Below the pieces are notes generated by a model. It saw only the letters and a program-made list of their open reading frames with translations. It ran no database searches and was not told the origin of the DNA. The translations under genes and the position numbers were made by a program. A DNA stretch of 64,000 nt from Mya arenaria. Its lineage: Eukaryota > Mollusca > Bivalvia > Myida > Myidae. Position 1 is the first letter of the stretch, and every line of letters begins with the position of its first letter. The stretch spans positions 62,548,738-62,612,737 of the forward strand of contig NC_069135.1 in assembly GCF_026914265.1 (NCBI RefSeq). Direction: 5' to 3'. Shown here in pieces: positions 13,405-25,773 of the stretch.

Positions 13405-13539
13405 ATGGAGTGTAACGGAAGAAAATACCTTGGCTGCCGAGGATGTTTAATAATGAGCGTTGGTATTTTATTCCTTATAGCCATAATTCCTTTACGACTA
13501 TTTTACGAAGGAAAAAAAGTAAATCGTGATTCTCATTAA
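13405..13539 (+). CDS. 44-codon ORF, single-pass membrane-protein-like; possible first exon
   Basis: I do not recognise this ORF. It encodes a short Cys- and Lys/Arg-containing N-terminus, one hydrophobic segment (about residues 14-30, SVGILFLIAIIPLRLF) and a short polar tail. Its DNA is identical, base for base, to 54,637-54,771 in unit 2, within a 186-bp identical stretch. 'GTAAAT' after the EGKK codons could be a splice donor, which would make this the membrane-anchor exon of a longer gene, but I cannot find downstream exons. A TATA box lies 0.77 kb upstream. It may also be chance. Confidence 0.3.
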   Translation: MECNGRKYLGCRGCLIMSVGILFLIAIIPLRLFYEGKKVNRDSH

Positions 13540-16179
13540 ACATAATTTCGTTAAATAGAATGAAAACTCCAAATGTAAATATGACACAAATTATAACCAA
13601 AGAAATATATTGAGCGCAGCCAAATCTTATGTGGAGTAACTTGTTCGAAAAAGCACTTTAAATTGTGTGGCGTCATATTGTAACGTAATACAAATTTTGC
13701 AAATGATCTCGTTGACGTGTTAGACGATGTTTGATGAGTTGCAAATGGACAAAAAACTCAATGTTCAGAAAGGAATTTATTATTATCCTATTAAATCATA
13801 TTTTATTTTACAATAAATTCATAGATATTGATTTGGTCAAGATTATCCAAACTTGTTAATGAATGGACAATATTTATGTAGAATAAGTATCAACCAATCA
13901 AATCATTTCAATATAAATACTTGCCAAAAGGTAACCTGCGGATAATGTATCGAAATAACCTATGGAAAATAACCCGTGGACAACATGACTAATTTGTCAA
14001 CAGATAACCAGGTTTATACAATTGGCTGCCAAAGTACACATACCTGGATTATGTAAACCTCAAAAAATGTAGTTCACACGTTGCTTTTGGAAAAAAATGT
14101 ACATTCAATGTACGAAGTTACCTCTGCAGAACTCGTTTTCGTAGACAACGTGATAATATTATGTTTGCTTAAACTTTTGTTTGAAGTGTATATAAATAAT
14201 CAATTCGCTTCATCGATGTACATCCTGGTTATTAACAATTTGATCAAGTGCATATATGTCATAACACTTGTTCTAAATAAATATTGTTCCTTAATTTGTA
14301 CAAATCAATGGATTCACTTTTATGGCCACCCATCGTTCAAATGATATTCCATAAGCCGCTGGTGGTAAATCAGCCTGCAAGGAAATGATCTTACGGTGGT
14401 GCAATTTTTAAATTTGTTCAAAAATAAAATAGCTGTTTTCAGTACATATCCCCACTTTAAAGCAACATATATTAATAAAAACACAAAATTATCTTGTAAG
14501 AAACGGTTGCTTTATCAAAAAATATGTTAATACATAAGTCGCAAAGATTCTAAATAATCTGGACTGAATGGCTAAAACTGATTTCCTGATTTCCTGAAGT
14601 TCATTCACAAAAATATTTCTTGTTTTTCAGACTGTCAACATGTTTTGAAAGTAATGGCCGCTAAAAGGTCATAAGGAATTGTTGAAATTTATACTGTAAA
14701 AAAGGATGGCCGAATTTGAAATATTTTCAGATCAATATATATATTTTAACCTCTGTCAAAGTTGTTCAACCCGTCGCTTATTATCAAAGGTATGGTCGAC
14801 GACCAGTTGCTTGAGGGCGGTAACCCTGTACGGACGTTGTTGAAGCTTCATTTTTTTAAAAAAAACATTCGCCAAAAGGCGAGCTATTTTACGTACATGA
14901 TTTTGTGAAAACTTTATAAATCTTTGTTATAGATACTATTATATGAATTTATTTAAGCAATTCTCAACCAGAGCAAATACTTGGAAATCTATAAACGGAA
15001 TGAAAATGTGTACTTTCCTCTTTTAACATTTATGCAATGCTTTTCACACTCGATTACCCTAAATAATAGTCAAAATGTATATGCATGAAACACTTCTTGT
15101 TAGCTGTTACTCATGGGGTCGTGAACAGTGAGCCTACCATTTATGTCAGTGAAAGTCTTAATCAATCTAAGAAATGATCACATTGCTCATTTATTCATCA
15201 CTCCTCTTCAATTTACTGATGTTGTAGATTTAAAAAGAAGAGACAAATCATTGATGAGTGCTGAATGGAGTGTTTTTATAGATCAAAGCCCTGAGTAAAA
15301 TATAGTACTATAATATAGGTTTTAATTGAAACATGTTGAAGAGAGAGTAGGATGATGAGACAAACTTCTAAAATGATAACGAGCACTATAAGATATGCTA
15401 TTATTTATGTTTCATAAACATGGTTGTAAATTTAAAGTTTCAATTTTGTTTGTCTCTCGGCATTTCAGCAAATCCGGTCGGTAAATAAACCACAGCGGGC
15501 GATAGTGACGATGGATTAAATGAGTGCACAAAGAAAGATAATTAAATTAAACGAGTTTCGCTGTTTTATTAAAAATAAAATAAATGGATTTCAAATTCAC
15601 TGCACATAGCAAAATCATTGATAGTATAACGATTTTACACAATCTGTTTTCAAATAATGTTTCATATTTCATGTTTTTATTATGCATCGTATTAAAATAT
15701 ATAGTGTTTTAAATATCTTATTCTGTTCTGATTTTCACACCATCTGATAAATGTCAGCTAACGTTTCACTTTACTTGAATCACTGTCCATGCTGCATACA
15801 TTGATAGATAAGGTATTATTTAAGATTATATCCGAACTAATATAAATATCACAGAGTTAAAGAGGCACACTTTCAATGATTGATACATTCGGGCAAACTT
15901 ATAAAACAAACATTTTACATGACGAAATATACATAAACGTCGGGAAATAAACATTTTCTCATAAAAATGAAACTAAAATGAATGCTCAAAATTTGGCAGA
16001 TTTTTAGAAGGCTCATTGGAACAATCTGTTAAAATATCACGTTCAATTTAGCAAATGTTATCACGAGACCTTACGTAACGTGATCACGTCCTTAATGAAA
16101 ATCACAGCTAATGATGGTCTTGGCGATTCCTGACTTCGTCTTTCTTTATATCGTTTTCACCATCATACAAGCAACTTGT
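13540..16179. other. Intergenic DNA; left part unusually conserved between units
   Basis: 13,540-14,330 matches about 54,772-55,560 with long identical runs of roughly 85-115 bp. From about 14,400 the similarity drops. No coding frame is conserved: the open frame at 14,081-14,344 is disrupted in the other unit. The part nearest 16,180 is probably 3' UTR of gene B. Confidence 0.5.
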
Positions 16180-17964
16180 TTAGCTGAAAAACGTAAAACA
16201 GGTGTAATTATCATAACGTTATGGCATAGTTTATAATTATATTTATTTGCAAGAATTGACAAGAATAAGAGCATAGTTTTAAACACTATATTTGCAAACC
16301 ACTGTAGATTGGTATGAACATGGATGTTTATCTGCTGTTTTGTTTAATGTCAGTGCTCATCTTGACCAAATAAACATAAAATTAGCTTTTACCTTTATAT
16401 AGTTATCAAACACCTAATGTTGAATGTACCACTAAAGGGAAAAACTATGTTAGCATAATTACCAATGGTCGAGTTTCCCACAGGGTCCACATGCTTTTTC
16501 TTCCGGAACGCATCCGCCTTTCGTGTCATCGAACGCTTCTCCAACAGCACATTTAATCGTGCCAATGTATTTCCCTCCCTGACAATGAACGTAACGATCA
16601 CATCGTCCGAAATCGTCCAGATAAAATCCGTCTACTTTCGTACCGCACTCGGGCATCATCCCGCCGTGTTCTCGAGGAATCATATCCAATGAAACGCATT
16701 CGTTCTTTTCCGGATGGAACAACTGTGTTCGGCCGTTTTCGTCAACTTTGCATCGGTCTTCCTTGACTGTGCGCTCCTTGTAACAAACGACGTAGAATGG
16801 GGTCCATAGTTTGACTGGGTGGACGTTAATTCCGTCACGTTTACCTTCACAGCTTGGTAGGCGGACGTTACAAGGAATACAATGGGAACCGCCGCACATA
16901 TTGCTTTTGTATTGACCTGAGGAAGACAGAATCATATGATCGTTTTTTTTATGGAGCCCAAGAAATAAGTTTGCTATTTAAAGTTTAGTTTATCCAAATT
17001 ATTGAGGTTTACCAGGTAGGGCTTTTTTTCGAACTAAAATATTAAATATACTATTTTATTTCTAACCATGAATACATAAACATATGCCAACTTACACCCA
17101 TCCTTGAATTCCGTCCTGGTTCCACATTTGACATTCTCAAAATGGTCACATTGTTTGGTCTCTTTGTTGAACAGCTGAGGGTAGGGACATTCAACAAGGT
17201 GTTGTTCAAAGAATCGGGGAATCTCTGGAGTGTAACGGACACTACAGTTGTAGAAGGCTTGGCATTCGGTTGGGTGGTGGAACACGCCATTACCGTCCCT
17301 GTTACATCGTTCCACTGGACTAAGGTGCCCTGAAAAGCACATATGATTGTTCTCAACTGGCTTAAACCTTCATATATATTTTATGCCTTTAACGCATTCG
17401 GTGGGCTGCAGCCACAACCAAATGATTATTACAATGGACTTGTATTTTCCATGTGTGAATTAATTCATTTATATTGAATTAAATTATTCGAAACCAATAA
17501 TAGGTAATGTGTAATGAGTTTGAGGACACTCCTAACTATCTCCTAATTTGATATAAACGAGCTGCAAGTCGACTCTTGTGACTAATGTTCGAATAAAATT
17601 CTCTATTAGGGGATCAACAGACAACAAGAAAAAACAAAATCTTATGTGAATAGCAAAATCGTTAGAGCTCACCTTGATCTGGCGATTCGGTTATGTGGCT
17701 GCCGCTTCCATCGGTTGTTTTCTTGCAGTCATCGTAAATAGAACTTTTAGGAACACAAACGTTAGAGCTGGAGCTGAACACAGAGCCAGGAGGACAAGGT
17801 GGCATCTCAACGGGATTCCCGAACACACACAAGTAGTAGCCGGTACAGTCGGCCTTTCCGATGATCTTATATTCACCCGGGGTGCATTGCACGAGTTCGT
17901 TTTGGCCAGCAGCGACTAATGTTGCGGCGGCCAAAGCATACAACGCTGTGATATATCCAATCAT
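16180..17964 (-). CDS. Gene B: secreted four-module CBM14 (peritrophin-A-like) chitin-binding protein, intact
   Basis: Type-II member, 327 residues. Exons on the minus strand are 17673-17964, 17096-17329, 16463-16916 and a last exon whose only codons are at 16180-16183. Signal peptide is about residues 1-20. Module 1 has Cys 27, 40, 46, 57, 70, 80. Module 2 has Cys 106, 120, 126, 145, 158, 166. A Cys-rich linker (176-198) leads to module 3, which is degenerate (Cys 198, 220, 231, 249). Module 4 has Cys 266, 281, 287, 298, 311, 318. Aromatic residues expected in CBM14 are present (Y43, Y44, F123, Y124, Y284). Donors are GTGAGC, GTAAGT and GTAATT; acceptors end TTTCAG or CCTCAG. Splicing the last intron replaces Trp-stop by Cys-stop and gives an even number of cysteines (28). 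Binding to chitin is inferred from the family. Closest relative is gene D. Confidence 0.88.
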
Positions 17965-18119
17965 TGTTTTGCTATCAATAACGTTTTGTTTAGTATATTA
18001 CAGTTTATGAATTATACCGGAATATATAAATGCTTTTAATATTGTAAAGCATGTAATTTTAATGCTTTTTCAAAAGTACAGTCCTCGATATAGTAAGCCT
18101 AGCTTTGCAATAATACTTC

Positions 18120-18255
18120 TCAATCTTCGATTTGAGAATGGCTAAAAGTTGTAGGATGCGAGTATATATAGTTGTTCGTAAACCGCACGTAGGCGGGTCT
18201 TTGTAGCATGCCTAGCAGGTTTAATATTTGCTCTTGGCTTTATGACGTATTTGCA
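18120..18255 (-). promoter_or_regulatory. Gene B promoter
   Basis: Minus strand order: TACGTCA (18,243-18,249), a palindromic GCATGC within 'tagcatgcctagca' (about 18,206-18,220), a CCCGCCTACGTG box (about 18,186-18,197) and TATATATAC (about 18,162-18,170). The TATA box is about 200 nt from the start codon. Gene D has nearly the same sequence. Confidence 0.72.
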
Positions 18256-18715
18256 AAACTTCAACAAAAAATGAAAATGCATTAACTTATGTTAATGGCT
18301 CATGTTTAAGTAATGCTTATTTAAATAAAATACTTTAATTAAGACGTTTTCCGTAATTGTTTCGGTGCATTTAAGGATAATAAATTTTAAATTTAACCAC
18401 TTGACTCGTTAATATCTGTTATCAAATACGGAACATTATAAGATGGTTTTGTATTGTTCTACATTATGCCTTTAAAGGAAGTTTGGTGATAATTTGATAC
18501 TTATTGAATCTGCTGTAATGTCAACCTCTATCCCACGTAGTGTATATACTGTTATATACAATGAGATACCAATTTTTCCTGTTTAAAACAAACAACAATC
18601 TTCCTTATTGATTGTTCCAAAAATATTCGAGTTATCATATTTCAACATTCCTCTGCTAAATTGTTTGGGTTTTATTTCTTTGTGATGCTTTATTAGTAAC
18701 AATGTTAAGTTATAA
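18256..18715. other. Upstream flank of gene B, no gene
   Basis: Colinear with about 59,515-59,985 upstream of gene D. No coding region is supported. Confidence 0.5.
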
Positions 18716-19700
18716 GTTCACCTCGTTGGCGCAAGGGGGACCCCCGTTCACTCGGTGGAGGACATAAAACATAATACAGTAACATACATCAGACATTGTG
18801 AACGGGAACACCGTACACTGGTGGACGAACATTAAAACATAATACAGCAACACACACCAGACATTGTGAACGGGAACACCGTACACTGGTGGACGAACAT
18901 TAAAACATAATACAGTAACACACATCAGGTGTTGTGAACGGGAACACCGTACACTGGGGGACGAACATTAAAACATAATACCGTAACACACACCAGGCAT
19001 TGTGAACGGGAACACAGTACACTGGTGGACGAACATTAAAGCATGATACAGTAACACACACCAGGCATTGTGAACGGAAACACCGTACACTGGGGGACGA
19101 ACATTAAAACATAATACCGTAACACACACCAGACATTGTGAACGGGAACACCGTACACTGGTGGACGAACATTAAAACATGATACAGTAACACACACCAG
19201 GCATTGTGAACGGGAACACCGTACACTGGTGGACGAACATTAAAACATAATACCGTAACACACACCAGGCATTGTGAACGGGAACACCGTACACTGGTGG
19301 ACGAACATTAAAACATGATACAGTAACACACACCAGACATTGTGAACGGGAACACCGTACACTGGGGGACGAACATTAAAACATAATACAGTAACACACA
19401 CCAGACATTGTGAACGGGAACACCGTACACTGGGGGACGAACATTAAAACATGATACAGTAACACACACCAGACATTATGAACGGGAACACCGTGCACTG
19501 GGAGACGAACATTAAAACATAATACCGTAACACACACCAGGCATTGTGAACGGGAACACCGTGCACTTGGGGACGAACACCGTGCAACTTGGGTTGGATA
19601 TTAACATAATAAAGTAACACACACCAGGCAGTGTAAAGGAAACTTGCAAATTTGGATTCACATTAAAACATACTATAGTAGCACACACCAGGCAGTGAAA
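18716..19700. repeat. 68-bp minisatellite, about 12 copies, expanded in unit 1 only
   Basis: The word 'gacgaacatt' recurs at 18,824, 18,892, 18,960, 19,028, 19,096 and onward every 68 bp to about 19,573. The monomer includes 'cattgtgaacgggaacacc' and 'gtacactggtggacga'. Copies differ by a few bases; the last ones near 19,580-19,700 are decayed. Unit 2 has only about 1.5 copies (59,985-60,105). Confidence 0.92.
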
Positions 19701-19989
19701 AGAAAATGGTAATAAATGAATAAATAAATTTCGGTTTTCCACACAGGAATGCGCTTAGAAACAGAGGTTCACTGGGGGTGTTGAACAAATTTATGAGTAC
19801 TGGGTTTGTCCCTGTCGTTATAATTGTATAATTGTAAAGGTAACATAGACTTAACAAACTGGAGTTCAGGCCAATAACTCAGACTTGTGATCACCAGAAA
19901 ATGTCCCATTTATTCATTTAGAACAGCACCGACGAAACCAAAACAACAATTCATTAAACATTAAGCATATTGTCAAATTGCCATTTAGT

Positions 19990-20877
19990 CATTAATTAAT
20001 TTTATTGAGTGGGTTAATTAAAAGGTTGCGCATGCGCGCTGGGAAGTAAAGCGACATTTCGCCCTCAACACGAGAACACGCTCGAACTGTTAATTGTTAG
20101 AAAGACGCAAATAAAAATAGAGCTTTGATATTGTCACAACTATGAACTAGACCAGTTTAGTAAACTGTTATTTCGAACCTTACAACTTATCAATAAGATA
20201 CTCAGCGACATATTAACTAGACCCTCATCGAAAACTGTTAGTTCAGACCTTACAAATTATCAGAACGAGAGTTAGTTTAAACTTTATTTGATTTTACAAC
20301 GATTGTGAAACAAGCTATTGCAACTTATATTAATCACTCTCGTTGGCACGATGTTGCGCGAGAGTGTGGTCTTGTGTTGTGGTGGAAACCGGAGTACCCG
20401 GAGAAAACCCACTTGTCCGGCTTGGTGACCACTAACCAAACTCACATGCGCCCAGGCCGGGAATCGAACCCGGGTCGCCTTGGTGATAAGCGAGTGCGCT
20501 AACCACTGCGCTAACCGAACAACGAGAATTACACGATTATGAACTAGACCAGTAAAGTAAAATATTACTTTGGACCTTACACATCGCCACTAGGAAACGA
20601 ACTGGATTATGAACTAAACAAGGAAAGGAAGCTGTTATTTCTAACATTCGCTATTAACACAATAATACCGAACCGGATTATGATCTTGACCAGAATATTA
20701 CACTTTTAGTTCGGAGCTTACAAATTGTCACAACGGTACGTAACTGGTCATTCAAGATTGAAATTACTAAACCATCATCGTTAACTGTTAGCTTGGACAA
20801 GTCGCCAATACGATAAAAATTGGGTTATGAACTAAACCAGAATAATGTCTTTTTGGACGTTAAGTGTCCATACACTT
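19990..20877. repeat. Old ~70-75-bp degenerate satellite, left part
   Basis: From about 20,100 the sequence is a chain of diverged copies of a unit with 'aaccagtatagtaaactgtt', 'tcggaccttacaaattgtc' and 'acgatacgtaccgg'. It resumes after the LINE at 27,077-27,840 and exists without LINE and SINE at about 60,370-62,065. Copies are too diverged for recent amplification. Confidence 0.65.
20275..20520 (-). mobile_element. tRNA-derived SINE with 11-bp target duplications
   Basis: Read on the minus strand, the head (20,520 to about 20,450) has an A box 'tagcgcagtggttagcgc' and B box 'gggttcgattccc'. A core with 'tctccgggtactccggttt' follows (about 20,410-20,380); similar cores are common in invertebrate SINEs. 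The tail is AT-rich. Flanks are 20,264-20,274 (aacgagagtta) and 20,521-20,531 (aacgagaatta), one mismatch apart. Unit 2 has the uninterrupted site near 60,750-60,775. The SINE therefore inserted after the unit duplication, or was lost from unit 2 by a precise event, which is unlikely. Confidence 0.88.
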
Positions 20878-21212
20878 TTTTTTTTCTTTTTTTTTTTCCT
20901 CAAACTTTTTTTTATTCAACAATCAATATGCATTTTACATTTCATAGTAAATCGTTACATAATACAAAACTTAAAAGCATGACATACCAAAGCAGTTAAT
21001 TTACGTACCAGTAATCAGTAATAATTAAAATACTACGAATGTACATATAAACCAAGAACGACTGAAAAAAGGGAAAGAAGGGAAGAGGAAGAGAAAAAAA
21101 ATATCATAGACCATGCATGTGATAAAGAAATATTTGTTTATATGATACATTGTATTATTCTTTTGTTTGTAAAACTTGAAATCTGAAAAGTGTAGTTACA
21201 AGAACAAATTTC

Positions 21213-24200
21213 TTACAATTGCACAATCATTTTCAAATTTATCTTAAATATTTGAATTTTAAAAATGTTCCATGCTAACTGAAGGCTATTTTTGAAACCA
21301 ATTACTGTTGGAACAAACTTTTTTCTTTCACACAGAAAAATAAATTTCTTATATACTAATAAAAGTATATCAAATTTGAAATTTTTGTTTCCAGAACAAT
21401 ACAAACATACTGTTAATGACAATACTTGAGTCATTAATTTTCAACTTATGTACCATATCCTGCAATACCGGCTGTATTTTATTGCAATCCCAAAAGAGAT
21501 GTAAAAGAGTTTCTTCATGGCATTCACAAAAGGAGCAAATATCATTTTCAACCAGCTTCATTTTATATAATAATGAATTTGTTGGTAATATTCTATGAAG
21601 AACTCTTAATTGTAACCATTGAATATAAGAATCTTTTGTACACTTAAATACACAACTATAGACATTTTTCAAATTAATATAGACATTTTCATATTGTAAT
21701 AACAATTTGTGTTGACTTGTTGGAATTTCATTATTATTAACAAAGATTTTATTTATTATTAACAAAGATTTTATATAGAAATCGGTTTACATTTTCTTTT
21801 GTCAAAATTGGGTTTATAAAAGTGTTCATACATGGGTTACTACATTCTAAAAAGTTAAAGTCATTAAGCACAAATTTAGAATGCCTCATATAGGCCTTTA
21901 TCGCAGAAATTAATCCATTATAGTGTAGGAAGTTGACCTTGTTATCAATTATTGCTTCAATTTCCATCAGGCAATACATATTTCCATTGGCATTAAAAAC
22001 ATCTTTCACACAACGTAATCCCTTATTGTATAGGGTATGAATAAATACATAATTTCCATTACCAAACTTGTGGTTGTAAAATAATGGCATATGCATAAAT
22101 TGATTAACATTGTCTATACAAAACTTATCTATGTATAACATATATGCATTAATAACATCTTTCCAGAATGTGTTTGACATCTTTTGACAAATAATTTCAC
22201 AGACTTTCATTCCACAATTCAACAATTTTTTTACATCAAATAATACAGACATTAATTTAAAGCATTTACTTTTTTCCATTTAATATACAATTTCTAATCC
22301 ATTTTATCTTTAAGCTATACATATAACTTGTAACATCAATCATATTAATACCCCCTTCTGGAAAATCTTTTTTTAAAATGGTACTCTTAATTTTTGCTTT
22401 TCCATTCCACACACACTCAAGGAATAAATCATCATTTAACTCTTTAAGAAAATCATTTGTTGAATTTGGTAAACTTATGAAAAGGTGTGTAAATAATGGA
22501 AGTAAAATTGACTTAACTACCGTAAGCCTGCCAATTGGTGTGAGTTTCCTTTTTTCCAATACATAATGCTGTTTTTAACTTTTAACAATTTTTCATCAAA
22601 ATTTATCTTACCCATTTGATTTAAATCCACATTAAAATGTAACCCAAATAATTTGAATCTCGTATCTCCCCATGACAGTTTAAATTTTGTTTTTATGGAT
22701 CGTGATGAGTATTTTAGTGGTCCTATCCAAACTAATTTGGTCTTATCATAATTAACTTTAAGCCCTGATAATTGTGAAAATTGATACAACAAATCTACCA
22801 CCGTTCTCACTGTTTCCTCAGTACCATCTAATAGAAGAGATGTATCATCAGCAAATTGTGAGATCTTATATTCCTCACCATCAATAACAATACCTTTTAC
22901 AGTTTCATTGTTTCTTATCATAATTGCCAGAATTTCAGAACATAAAATAAACAAATATGGAGAAATAGGGTCCCCTTGTCTACATCCTCTTCCTATCTTA
23001 AAAAACTCAGACAGGTGTCCATTTAATTTGATCGCAACTTCAGTATTATACATAAAAATTCTTATCCATTTTTTAAACATATCACCATAATTGAACAGTG
23101 ACAAAGTCTTTTCAATAAATTTAAAAGATATGGAGTCAAACGCCTTTTCATAATCAATCAACATCACTAGGCCAGGAATTTTTTTTATCATCGCATGTTT
23201 TCATAATATCATACAACAATTTTGTGTTTTCACTTATATTTCTACCTTTAATGAATCCTGTTTGATCTTTTGAAACTAAGGTATCTAAAACATTTTTCAA
23301 TCTGTTGGCTATACTTTCTGAAGCTATCTTGTAAATAACATTTAAAAGAGTAATAGGTCTCCAATTCTTCAAAAACTGTTTAGACTTACCGTCTTTTGGT
23401 ATACATACACTTGTTCCCAATTTGATAGTTCTAGAAAATGAATTAGACAAAAACGCATGATTAATCGCTCTTAAAATAAACTTTCCAATATCTTTCCAAA
23501 ACATTTTATAAAAAATTACGGTAAAACCATCACAACCAGGACTTTTATCATTTTTCATTTGTTTGACAGTATCTGGAACCTCTTCATATGTTAAAAGTCC
23601 CTCTAAAGAGTGTGACTGCTAATTGTTAAGTACATTATAGTTGCAATTAAGTTCAGTTTGTATATCAAAGTCACATGGTAAATTTTCCTTATAGAAATTA
23701 TTATAAAAATTATAGGCTTCTTTCAAAATTTCCTCTTGTTCCAAAATATAAGAGCCATCTTCTTTTTCAATAAATGGTATATGCTTATCAGCAATAGTTC
23801 TTTTTTCTAAATTGCAAAAATAAGTAGAAGCCTTTTCTCCATTTTCAATCCAATTTGCCCTAGATCTCATTACAAATCCTTTAAGTTTATTGTTTCTTAA
23901 TTCACTTAGCTCTGTCTCTAAAATAAGTAGTAGATCTTTATTAGTATCCCAAAGATATTTTTGTAGTTCTAAAATATCATGCAGCAACTTTTCCTCTTGT
24001 CTATTTCTCTCTTTTGATTTATAACTAGCATACGATATAGTTTTACCTCTAATTTCCATTAACATAGTTTCTAGAAATAATTCATCATTTATTACAAATT
24101 GTATTTCTGATCTGTCCATTTTAACACAGCATTACAATCATATACTGGAACACAATATTGTAAAATAATCTCATTAATTTACATTTACAATGTTTAAATA

Positions 24201-24980
24201 ATCCATTTGAGATAAAAGTGAGTTATTAAATTTCCAAAGGCCCTTGCCATGCTTAGCTTTTGAAAAACATAATTCTTAAACAATAATTGAATGATCAGAT
24301 TTGTAGCAAATATCTGTATCACACTTTCTAACATAATTCACCATATTATCTGTGATCAAAAAAAAATCCAGTCTACCTTGCTGAAATGTGTTCAATCTCC
24401 TCCATGTATAATTTCTAGTATCACCATGTAATTCTCTTTATGTATCTAACAAGCCTCTATCTGACATGATGTTTAACAATCTCTTTCTAGCTCTAACATT
24501 ATTATTTATAGATTTGTAATTCTTATAGTCCAACTCTGGATTTAGCACTAAATTATAATCTCCACAAATTATATACTTATCTACATTATTAAATGTATCT
24601 ATTTTATCAAAAATCATATTAAAGAAATTAGGATAGTCATTGTTTGGTGCATATATTTTAGCTAACAAGAAAACCATATCATTGTACAATAATTAAATCA
24701 TAACAAAATTTCCACTATTATCTTTTACTACATTACAAATTTTCACATTCAAATTTTTCCAAATGAAAATAGCGACTCCTCTAGCATTAGATTTACCATG
24801 ACTAAAAAAAACATTCTCCATTCCATTCTGAATATATTGTTGTCTCCTGCTCATTTGTAAAATGTGTTTCCTGAATACAGGCTATATCAACTTTTTTTTC
24901 TTTGAGTAAATTTAATCAAGGCGTTTTTTAGTATTGTTAAGCCCGCAGCAATTATAAGAATACACTATTAAATTAGACAT
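21213..24980 (-). pseudogene. LINE ORF2: endonuclease, reverse transcriptase, C-terminal zinc knuckle; defective
   Basis: Starts at an ATG at 24,980 followed by an endonuclease start (YSYNCCGLN). Further endonuclease motifs are IQETH (near 24,870), GDYN (near 24,560), YTWRR (near 24,400) and SDHS (near 24,290). The reverse transcriptase lies at about 23,560-22,520, with DYEKAFDS, GCRQGDPISPYLF and the catalytic FADD (near 22,850). Near the C-terminus a C-x2-C-x8-H-x4-C knuckle lies at about 21,540-21,490. The frame changes several times: in A/T homopolymers near 24,895, 24,808, 23,182, 22,555 and 22,268, and at a 22-bp tandem duplication at 21,731-21,774. In-frame stops also occur, for example near 24,438. 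The reading frame is nevertheless traceable over its full length. Confidence 0.88.
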
Positions 24981-25773
24981 CAGTATATGTTTTGTCTACA
25001 TACTCATTCAGACATCTATAATAAGTGTAACTACATTTTATAACAATGAACTCAACAAACATTTTTATGTAAAAAATATTCATACATTGCATGTTAAAAC
25101 TTACAACAAAAAGGAACATAAACAAAAGGGCAAATTTGAAAACTCAAGTTTTCACTTATTACAAAGAACTATGTGTATATTATTTACATGAACATAACTT
25201 ATAAAAAATTTAATGACTTAAATACAGTCCAAACTTAAAGGTCATTATGAATGACAAAAACTTATCAACACCTGATAATTGCAGTAAATAACATTTCTTC
25301 ATACAATATATTGAATAAAGGATCAAGTATTTAACAATATGGCAATCACTGACCGATCACATGGCAACATTTACCTGTTGGGGTTGGGTTTTAGTTGCAA
25401 AAATACGTTAGTTTTTATCAACGGTAAAAAGTATATATATCTAACAAAAACATTTCTTGTTAACGATATATGACATTAAATCTATCATCTTGAAAGTAGT
25501 TTTTCACTCCAGGGTCTGATGAGAGAGAACCAAAAAGCACCATTAAATTACTAATGTATGCATAACAGATATCTTAAATACTTTAAACCTGAAGCTTCCC
25601 CGGCAGTCCTTGGATGAAATAAATATCGATGAAGTATATACCTTTAAAACAACATGAAAAGGGCATCAGACCAGAAAATGATTTTGAAACAAATTTAAAA
25701 AAAAGGAAGACATTTTCAGATATAACTAGGTCAGTAGAGTAATAATAAAAAAAGAATAAGCTCAGATATAGCT
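24981..25773 (-). other. Long spacer between LINE ORF1 and ORF2
   Basis: Nearly 0.8 kb without a convincing frame. The 64-codon frame at 25,583-25,777 overlaps the end of ORF1 and has low-complexity hydrophobic content; I do not accept it as a gene. The spacer is long for an L1-type element, where the ORFs are usually close together. Confidence 0.55.

Noticed and set aside
14081-14344. 87-codon plus-strand frame conserved in part at 55,313
   Set aside because: The unit-2 copy stops early and has amino-acid changes in proportion to overall divergence. No family resemblance.
20455-20520. A functional tRNA gene
   Set aside because: A and B boxes are present, but the arms do not pair as a tRNA and the segment is followed by a SINE core with target duplications.
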